This document shows positions 43,874-49,825 of a DNA stretch of 49,825 bases, in pieces. The position numbers and the translations under genes are program-made. Source of the stretch: an uncultured Lachnospiraceae bacterium (GTDB lineage: Bacteria; Bacillota; Clostridia; Lachnospirales; Lachnospiraceae); NCBI GenBank assembly GCA_947630855.1, contig CANRJF010000007.1, positions 1-49,825 of the forward strand. The letters run 5' to 3'. The stretch's first letter is position 1. Each line of letters opens with the position of its first letter. The notes beneath the pieces are model-generated. The model was not told the DNA's origin and did not search any database. It saw only the letters and a list, made by a program, of their open reading frames with translations.

Positions 43874-45155
43874 GAGTGGAATTTCAAAAATAGTATTGAA
43901 TATCACCAATGCATTAAGACCAGTTTTGCTTAAAATATTTCCATACGAATTACTTCGGAAGATGAAAGGAAAAATGATATCCAATAGTTTTAGTAAATTA
44001 GAGGAAATGGAAATTTTCTCTTTTGATTCCAATCGATATGACAAGGGTGTTAATCTAATTGGAAATATAAAGGCACAGACAGGTCTGGGGCAGAGCTGCC
44101 GCCTTGTGGCATCCGCATTGGAAAATACCAAAATTCCTGTGAGCGTTTATCAGTATACCCAATTGGGAACCCAGAAAACCGGAGATACCTCATGGGATGG
44201 AAAACTAAGCGATAAATTGCCATATAATATAAATTTGATTCATATAAACCCTCATGAGTTGGGGATAACCTATTTGCAAATGGACAAATCCGTATGGGAT
44301 TACCGTTATAATATTGCATACTGGCTGTGGGAACTGGAAGAATTTCCGGAGGAGTGGACACCGTGTTTTCACTGCCTGGATGAAATCTGGGCGCCTTCAG
44401 AGTTTATCTGTAACGCAATTCGGAAAAAAACAAACCTTCCAGTGCGGTGTATGCCATATCATGTGGAAGCGCCTATTTACAGGGAATCCCGGAGAGAGGA
44501 TTTTAAGCTGCCGGAAAACCAGTTTCTTTTTTTAATGATGTATGACCATAGTAGCTGCATGGAGCGTAAAAATCCGTTAGGGGTTTTAAATGCATTTAAA
44601 CAGGCATTTGATAAAGAAAATAAGAATGTTGGCCTGGTGATTAAGATTAATAATGCCACGAAAGAAGACGAAGAAAAAATACAACAGATATTGGATGGAT
44701 ATACGAATGTATATCTGATAAAGGAAACCTTAGACCGGGACGGAGTTAACAGTCTGACAAAATGCGTGGATGTGGTAGTTTCCCTTCACAGGGCGGAAGG
44801 ATTTGGATTGGTTCTTGCCGAGGCTATGCTTTTGGGAACACCTACCATCGCCACAAACTGGTCTTCCAATACGGAATTTATGAACGAAGAAGTGGGGTGT
44901 ATGGTAGACTATAAGATGATAACCATAGAAAAAGACATGCCACCGTTTAAAGCAGGGAACCGTTGGGCAGACCCGGATATCGTTCAGGCGGCAGAGTATA
45001 TGAAAAAGCTGTATGAGGATAAGGAGTTTTATCAGGAATTGTCGAAGAAAGCTAAGATTCATGCCGAAAAGGTTCTTGGAATGGAGAGGGCTGCTGGGTT
45101 GATAAGGGAGCGGCTGGGAGAGATTTATAAGGTGCAGACTGGAAAATTAGGTTAA
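43872..45155 (+). CDS. Glycosyltransferase family 4
   Basis: 427 residues. VNLIGNIKAQTGLGQSCRLVASAL is the characteristic start of this GT4 subgroup; FLMMYDHSSCMERKNPLGVLNAF and SLHRAEGFGLVLAEAMLLGTPTIATNWS form the donor domain. ATG at 43872 uses GGAG seven bases upstream, inside the right repeat copy; a TTG at 43854 would lie within the repeat without a site. Ancestrally it probably followed the GT4 at 41029 directly. Confidence 0.88.
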   Translation: MSGISKIVLNITNALRPVLLKIFPYELLRKMKGKMISNSFSKLEEMEIFSFDSNRYDKGVNLIGNIKAQTGLGQSCRLVASALENTKIPVSVYQYTQLGTQKTGDTSWDGKLSDKLPYNINLIHINPHELGITYLQMDKSVWDYRYNIAYWLWELEEFPEEWTPCFHCLDEIWAPSEFICNAIRKKTNLPVRCMPYHVEAPIYRESRREDFKLPENQFLFLMMYDHSSCMERKNPLGVLNAFKQAFDKENKNVGLVIKINNATKEDEEKIQQILDGYTNVYLIKETLDRDGVNSLTKCVDVVVSLHRAEGFGLVLAEAMLLGTPTIATNWSSNTEFMNEEVGCMVDYKMITIEKDMPPFKAGNRWADPDIVQAAEYMKKLYEDKEFYQELSKKAKIHAEKVLGMERAAGLIRERLGEIYKVQTGKLG

Positions 45156-45169
45156 AGAGGAAAATGTTT

Positions 45170-46366
45170 ATGAAGAAGCTTGCAATTATAAATCAACGAT
45201 ATGGATTGGAAGTTAATGGCGGAAGTGAATATTATGCGCGTTTAATTGCAGAACACTTAAATAAGTATTATGATGTAGAAGTGCTGACCACTACCGCTCT
45301 TGATTATGATACATGGGATAATTTCTATCCGGCAGGGAATGATATGATAAATGGAGTAAAAATCAGACGATTTTCTGTATCTACTTCACGTAATATGTTA
45401 AGGTTTCGCATTATCAGTAAACTGACTCGCATGTTATACAAAGTGGGAATCCATCTGGACAAATGGTGGATAAAGGAACAAGGACCTCAAACTCCGGAGC
45501 TGATTAACTATATCAAAGAAAATAAAAAAGATTATGATGTGTTTATTTTTGTAACATATTTATATTACACAACAGTAATGGGATTGCCAGAAGTGGCAGA
45601 CAAAGCGATTCTAATTCCCACTGCCCATGATGAACCATATATTCATTTTCAGATATACAAGAAAATATTTACAATATCCAGAGCCTTTATATTTTTAACA
45701 GAGGAAGAACAGGATTTTGTGAGGAAAAAATTTCAGAATCAGGATATTCCCGGTGATATTATTGGGGTAGGGATTGATATACCGGAAGAAATGAATAATC
45801 AGGAATATCGTGTTAAAGCAGTAGAAGCATTTCGACAGAAGTATTATATTACAGGGAAATATATCATTTATGCAGGACGAGTAGATTATGGTAAAAAATG
45901 TGATGAAATGTTTGATTTTTTTCAGAAATTCAAAGAAACACAGCCAAATAATGATATACAGTTAGTTGTTATTGGTAAAGATATGATGGGAATTCCACAG
46001 CATAAAGATATTCATTATCTGGGATTTGTGCCAGAGGAAGATAAATATGCAGGAATTGCCGGAGCAGAATATTTATGGCTTCCGTCACAGTTTGAAAGTT
46101 TGTCTATTGCGCTATTAGAAGCTATGGCATTAGGGATCCCAGGAATTGTGAACGGAAATTGTGAAGTGTTAAAGGGGCATTGCAAAAAAAGTGGTGCAGG
46201 GGTATATTATCAAAATTATGATGAATTTGAAGCTGCATTTTCAAATATATTTGAAAATATGGTAGAATATGGTAGAATGTCTGAAGATGCAAAGCATTAT
46301 GTAGAAAAAAATTATAAATGGAATGTTGTGGAACAAAAATTGCAGCGGATAGTGGATGACCTATAA
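45170..46366 (+). CDS. Glycosyltransferase family 4
   Basis: 398 residues. LAIINQRYGLEVNGGSEYYARLIAEHL at the N terminus, then IIYAGRVDYGKKCDEMFDFF, HYLGFVPEEDKY and SQFESLSIALLEAMALGIPGIVNG in the donor domain. ATG at 45170 is preferred: GAGG is nine bases upstream, whereas ATG 45164 is only three bases away. From here the DNA is visibly more AT-rich than the rhamnose genes. Confidence 0.88.
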   Translation: MKKLAIINQRYGLEVNGGSEYYARLIAEHLNKYYDVEVLTTTALDYDTWDNFYPAGNDMINGVKIRRFSVSTSRNMLRFRIISKLTRMLYKVGIHLDKWWIKEQGPQTPELINYIKENKKDYDVFIFVTYLYYTTVMGLPEVADKAILIPTAHDEPYIHFQIYKKIFTISRAFIFLTEEEQDFVRKKFQNQDIPGDIIGVGIDIPEEMNNQEYRVKAVEAFRQKYYITGKYIIYAGRVDYGKKCDEMFDFFQKFKETQPNNDIQLVVIGKDMMGIPQHKDIHYLGFVPEEDKYAGIAGAEYLWLPSQFESLSIALLEAMALGIPGIVNGNCEVLKGHCKKSGAGVYYQNYDEFEAAFSNIFENMVEYGRMSEDAKHYVEKNYKWNVVEQKLQRIVDDL

Positions 46367-46380
46367 AAATAATAAAAAGG

Positions 46381-47175
46381 ATGAGCATACCAGAGATGTT
46401 TAAAAAGATAAAAGAGCTTTATGATTACAGGGAAATGATATTTTCATTGGTTAAAAGGGATTTGAAAGGAAGGTACAAAGGTTCAGTGTTAGGTTTTTTA
46501 TGGACTTTTATTAATCCCTTGCTGCAATTGATGGTTTACACATTAGTTTTTTCTGTTATCATGAGAAATGGAATTGAAGATTATTATCTTTTTTTATTTG
46601 TGGCATTAGTGCCATGGATTTTCTTCAGTACATCAATATCCGGAGGGGCCAGTTGCATTTGGTCTCAGAAAGAAATGGTTAAAAAAATCTATTTTCCAAG
46701 AGAAGTATTGCCTGTCGCATTTGTGACAAGTCAGTTTGTGAATATGTTATTAAGTTTTATAGTAATATTTGGAGTGTTATTTGCTGTTAGGAAGCCTATA
46801 AGTGGACAGGCATTATTGTGTTTGCCTGTTGTAATGTTGGTGGAGTATGTGCTAAGCTTAGGTGCGGCGTTGCTCGTATCGGCTGTCACAGTTTTCTTAA
46901 GAGACTTGGAGTATATATTAGGGATTGTTACCATGGCATGGCAGTTCTTAACACCAATATTGTATTCGATAGATGATGTACCGGAAGAATTGAGATTTGT
47001 ATTTCAATATAATCCAATGTCACCTGTTATAATTGCATATAGGGATATTTTGTATTATGCGAAAGTGCCGGATTTGGGAACAATGATAAGCGCAGTTGTA
47101 TTAGGTGTTTTGCTTCTTGTGGTAGGATGGATAGTTTTTGACAGGCTGCAGAGACGATTTGCGGAGGAATTGTGA
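46381..47175 (+). CDS. ABC-2 polysaccharide exporter permease (Wzm-like), system 3
   Basis: 264 residues with about six membrane spans. MIFSLVKRDLKGRYKGSVLGF is the conserved N-terminal segment, SQKEMVKKIYFPREVLPVAF the cytoplasmic loop and YNPMSPVIIAYRDI the last signature. The ATG at 46381 directly abuts AAAAAGG, an unusual spacing; ATG 46396 is an alternative. Stop overlaps the ATPase start. Confidence 0.9.
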   Translation: MSIPEMFKKIKELYDYREMIFSLVKRDLKGRYKGSVLGFLWTFINPLLQLMVYTLVFSVIMRNGIEDYYLFLFVALVPWIFFSTSISGGASCIWSQKEMVKKIYFPREVLPVAFVTSQFVNMLLSFIVIFGVLFAVRKPISGQALLCLPVVMLVEYVLSLGAALLVSAVTVFLRDLEYILGIVTMAWQFLTPILYSIDDVPEELRFVFQYNPMSPVIIAYRDILYYAKVPDLGTMISAVVLGVLLLVVGWIVFDRLQRRFAEEL

Positions 47176-48383
47176 TGAAAGAAGAAAATGCTATTGAAGT
47201 TAAAAATGTAAAAAAGAGTTTTAGGATATACTATGATAAGGGAAACACATTAAAAGAAAAATTGTTATTTAGTAAGCGGAGAAAGTATGAGCAGAGAGTA
47301 GTGTTAAATGGTATCAGTTTTGAGGTGAAAAAAGGGGAAGCAATAGGATTGATAGGGCACAATGGTTGCGGAAAAAGTACTACATTAAAGTTATTAACCA
47401 AAATCATGTATCCAGATAGCGGAACTATTGAAATGAGAGGGCGTGTTTCAAGCCTGATAGAATTAGGGGCTGGTTTTCATCCGGACATGAGCGGCAGAGA
47501 GAATATTTATATTAATGCTTCCATATTTGGATTGACAAAAAAAGAGATTGATCAACGTTTAGATAAAATTATTGAGTTTTCTGAATTGGAAAAGTATATT
47601 GATGACCCGGTAAGGACATATTCATCTGGAATGTATATGCGTTTAGCGTTTTCAGTAGCAATTAATGTTGATGCTGATATTTTGTTAATTGATGAGATAT
47701 TGGCAGTAGGTGATGTGGCATTTCAGACAAAATGTTTTAACAAATTAAGAGAAATAAAGGCAAATAAAACAACAATCGTTATTGTTTCTCATACATTGGC
47801 GCAACTTGAAATGTTCTGTGATAAAAATATATGGATAGATAAAGGCGTTGTTTGTTTGGAGGGTGCTCCTAAATATGTAGACTTAAAGTATACAGATTTT
47901 GTTATGAATACAGAAAAAGAAAAAACCAGAGAAAAGAAAGAAAAGCAAGAAGAGAAAAAAAAGCAAGAAGAGAAAGAACTTGGAAATAAGGAGGTGGAAA
48001 TTCTTGAAGCTAAAATTATAAATGGTAATGTTTTTAAAATAGGAGATACGATAAAAATTGAAGTAACATATAAAAGAAATGATAGAGATTTAAAAGATGC
48101 TGTTTTAGGAATAAATTTGATGCGGAATGATGGGACATACTGTTATGGTACATCAACACTTCTTGATAAGTGCAACTCGTGGGAGCTTTTAGATGATGGA
48201 AAGATAGAAATTACTCTTTATAATGTGATGTTGCTTCAAGGAGAATATAATATGGATATTGCATTTGCTGATGGGGGAGCAACCAATTATCATTATATCC
48301 GTCAAGCAGTAAAATTTCAAATTGTAAATGAATTTGCTGAATTAGGAATTTGCCGAGTAGAACATACATGGAAATGCGTTTAA
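47175..48383 (+). CDS. ABC exporter ATPase with C-terminal glycan-binding domain (Wzt-like), system 3
   Basis: 402 residues. Walker A GHNGCGKST, YSSGMYMRLAF, ILLIDE and SHT switch, then a highly charged Lys/Glu linker (about 250-275) and a Wzt-type beta-sandwich domain to the end (YNVMLLQGEYNMDIAF is typical). ATG at 47175 overlaps the permease TGA by one base with GGAGG eight bases upstream. The presence of a Wzt domain implies recognition of a capped or modified chain end; the FkbM-type methyltransferase next door is a candidate capping enzyme. Confidence 0.92.
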   Translation: MKEENAIEVKNVKKSFRIYYDKGNTLKEKLLFSKRRKYEQRVVLNGISFEVKKGEAIGLIGHNGCGKSTTLKLLTKIMYPDSGTIEMRGRVSSLIELGAGFHPDMSGRENIYINASIFGLTKKEIDQRLDKIIEFSELEKYIDDPVRTYSSGMYMRLAFSVAINVDADILLIDEILAVGDVAFQTKCFNKLREIKANKTTIVIVSHTLAQLEMFCDKNIWIDKGVVCLEGAPKYVDLKYTDFVMNTEKEKTREKKEKQEEKKKQEEKELGNKEVEILEAKIINGNVFKIGDTIKIEVTYKRNDRDLKDAVLGINLMRNDGTYCYGTSTLLDKCNSWELLDDGKIEITLYNVMLLQGEYNMDIAFADGGATNYHYIRQAVKFQIVNEFAELGICRVEHTWKCV

Positions 48384-48411
48384 CTGGTAGATAAAAGTGA
48401 GGAGGAATTAG

Positions 48412-49617
48412 ATGAATTATAATAAAGTAATATGGGGAGGATATAAATGGGACTGTTTAACAGAAAAGCGTTTTTCAAATCCTTTATGTTTAGAAAGGTA
48501 TGGGTTTAAAACATATTCTCAAAATGATGAGGATGGAATAATTGAAGAGATATTTAACCGTATAGGTACGACAAATAAGATTTTTGTTGAATTTGGCGTT
48601 CAGGATGGACTTGAAAGTAATACGCATTTATTACTTCATAAGGGTTGGAGTGGTTTGTGGCTAGAGGGCAATTCAGAGTACTGTAAAAAGATTTCTGATA
48701 TTTTTTATCCTGCAATAGTAAATGGACAATTAATTGTGAAAGAAATTTTTGTTACGCGTAGTAATATTAATCGTGTATTTGCTGAAACAGAAATCTTACG
48801 GGGGGGGGGTATAGACCTGCTGAGTATAGATGTTGATGGAAATGATTACTATATTTGGGAAGAAATTTCAGTCATAAAACCTAGAGTGGTTATAATTGAG
48901 TATAATGGCAAATTTCCTCCTTCTGTTAGTTGGAAACAGGCATATGATGAAAATCATATATGGCGTATAGGAACCGATTGGCATGGGGCAAGTTTAAAGG
49001 CATTAGAGGAATTAGGAAATAAAAAGGGATATCAATTAGTTGGAACAAGTATTAATGGAGTAAATGCGTTTTTTTGTAAAAAGGAGTTAGTGGGGAAAAA
49101 ATTTTATGAACCAGCGAGTGCGGCTGAACTTTATAATCCTTTGAGATTAGAATTGATTCATAAAAATGGACATTCTAGTGAATTTTATTTGGGCAATCAA
49201 TTGGAAAACAAAGGAATATTTAATTATTATCCAAATTTGCTTTTTGCTAAACAGTATGGTTTTCATGTAGATGAAGTGGATGAAGAGGGAAAAATATTTT
49301 CATGGATGTCAGCTAAAGAAGCGTTAATACTTTTAAATGGAGAAAAACTTTGTGGAAAAAGCAGTATAGATGTGCCTTACAATTGTCCAGTGAAAGGAAT
49401 TGTGGCAAATATCTATGTGGATAATTTGCTTGTAGTAGAAAAAATGCAAATTTTAGAATCAGGAGTAATGCACTTACCATTGCAAGAGTTAAATAAACAG
49501 ATATGTGCTATCAAAATTTGTATTTCGAAATTGTGGTCTCCTATTTGCGAAGGAATAGGTGCAGATGCCCGAGAATTAGGAATTGCAATATGTTTTGAAA
49601 ATATTAACTTTAAATGA
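48412..49617 (+). CDS. FkbM-type methyltransferase with C-terminal glycan-locus domain
   Basis: 401 residues. The N-terminal ~230 fit FkbM-like SAM methyltransferases: YSQNDEDGIIEEIF, KIFVEFGVQDGLESNT (SAM-binding acidic/glycine region), GLWLEG and LLSIDVDGNDYYIW. The C-terminal ~170 residues end with a GADARELGI motif seen in other glycan-locus proteins. Likely O-methylates the polymer, possibly at its end, for the adjacent Wzt. A run of ten G at 48800-48809 in the coding sequence (Arg-Gly-Gly-Gly) could cause reversible frameshifts; the frame is on as read. ATG with GGAGG six bases upstream. Confidence 0.82.
   Translation: MNYNKVIWGGYKWDCLTEKRFSNPLCLERYGFKTYSQNDEDGIIEEIFNRIGTTNKIFVEFGVQDGLESNTHLLLHKGWSGLWLEGNSEYCKKISDIFYPAIVNGQLIVKEIFVTRSNINRVFAETEILRGGGIDLLSIDVDGNDYYIWEEISVIKPRVVIIEYNGKFPPSVSWKQAYDENHIWRIGTDWHGASLKALEELGNKKGYQLVGTSINGVNAFFCKKELVGKKFYEPASAAELYNPLRLELIHKNGHSSEFYLGNQLENKGIFNYYPNLLFAKQYGFHVDEVDEEGKIFSWMSAKEALILLNGEKLCGKSSIDVPYNCPVKGIVANIYVDNLLVVEKMQILESGVMHLPLQELNKQICAIKICISKLWSPICEGIGADARELGIAICFENINFK
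48800..48809 (+). repeat. Homopolymeric G10 tract in the methyltransferase gene
   Basis: Ten consecutive G in an otherwise AT-rich gene, spanning the Arg-Gly-Gly-Gly codons. A one-base change would truncate the protein about a third of the way in. Confidence 0.9.
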
Positions 49618-49672
49618 TTATTTGAAGAAAATATTAGAAGTTTGTATTTATAACATGTGAGGTTAATAATAT

Positions 49673-49783
49673 ATGAATTTAAAAGCAAAAATTCGATTTC
49701 GTATAAATAATTTTATAAGCGATTGCATAAATCAATCAATTGAGAAATCTAGTAGTACGTCCTTAAAATCCTTGTACAAATAA
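49673..49783 (+). CDS. Possible 36-residue ORF or gene remnant
   Basis: An ATG at 49673 with GTGAGG ten bases upstream opens a basic 36-residue frame. It recalls the first residues of a larger glycan-locus enzyme but stops early, so it could be a truncated remnant or a small protein. No family recognised. Confidence 0.3.
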   Translation: MNLKAKIRFRINNFISDCINQSIEKSSSTSLKSLYK

Positions 49784-49800
49784 GCAATATATAGTATAAT
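49772..49800 (+). promoter_or_regulatory. Promoter candidate for a gene beyond the window
   Basis: TTGTAC at 49772-49777, 17-bp spacer, TATAAT at 49795-49800, followed by AGGAG at the very end of the window (49820-49824), which would be the ribosome site of the next gene. Confidence 0.65.
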
Positions 49801-49825
49801 GGTTGTATCAATATTATTTAGGAGT

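Noticed and set aside
1-49825. tRNA, rRNA or riboswitch genes
   Set aside because: No cloverleaf, rRNA segment or known riboswitch core was recognised when reading the intergenic regions; nearly all gaps are too short.

Overview
This window looks like part of a surface-polysaccharide locus of a low-to-moderate GC Firmicute, most likely a gut Clostridium of the Lachnospiraceae type. The reasons are GGAGG-type ribosome sites, several TTG/GTG starts, TagF/TagD-type glycerol-phosphate genes, LPS-like ABC exporters in a Gram-positive style genome, and an Rpn-type nuclease variant I associate with Lachnospiraceae. The taxonomic call is inference from gene content, not from a marker gene.

Layout. 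(1) 1-11034, plus strand: the end of a family 2 glycosyltransferase, then dTDP-L-rhamnose synthesis (rmlD, rmlB, rmlA, rmlC), a Wzm/Wzt ABC exporter, a large methyltransferase-like/kinase-like protein, a polyprenyl-phosphate sugar transferase and another GT2. This reads as a rhamnose-containing polymer made in the cytoplasm and exported by ABC transporter. (2) 11165-12196: a lone YhcG/DUF1016 PD-(D/E)XK gene behind a strong palindrome. (3) 12264-20117, minus strand: a six-gene operon with a sulfotransferase-like protein, a DUF115/sialyltransferase-like protein, a CMP-sugar synthetase, a DRE-TIM aldolase, a TagF-DUF115 fusion and an O-antigen polymerase/ligase-like membrane protein. It may be an uncharacterised CMP-ulosonate glycan module. 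(4) 20195-22452: a tyrosine recombinase, an internally deleted nuclease pseudogene and a 630-bp region of nested palindromes, so a recombination-rich junction. (5) 22453-34826, plus: a glycerol-phosphate polymer module with three TagF-like proteins (one with its catalytic motifs replaced), a TagD-like cytidylyltransferase, a Stealth phosphotransferase, a secreted beta-helix protein, a GT4, a GDPD phosphodiesterase, a second polymerase/ligase-like protein and a second ABC exporter without a carbohydrate-binding tail.

(6) 34854-42168, plus: a FlaA1/WbpM-type dehydratase, a small initiating sugar transferase, a reductase/epimerase and a GT4, suggesting a 6-deoxy-HexNAc-initiated glycan. A P-loop ATPase plus STAND/TPR-like protein pair sits seamlessly inside this sugar operon. 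(7) 42235-43842: an AAA-ATPase-like/PDDEXK gene bounded by perfect 29-bp direct repeats, apparently inserted just before the next glycosyltransferase. (8) 43872-49825, plus, visibly AT-rich: two GT4s, a third Wzm/Wzt pair with a Wzt C-terminal domain, an FkbM-type methyltransferase with a 10-G tract, a small ORF, and a good promoter plus ribosome site leading into a gene beyond the window.

Taken together the window carries three exporters, two initiating transferases and two polymerase/ligase-like proteins, so it probably serves more than one surface polymer or has grown by module accretion. The best candidates for undescribed biology are the repeat-bounded AAA/PDDEXK gene, the aldolase/CMP-synthetase/DUF115 module, the ATPase-TPR pair and the methyltransferase/kinase next to Wzt.
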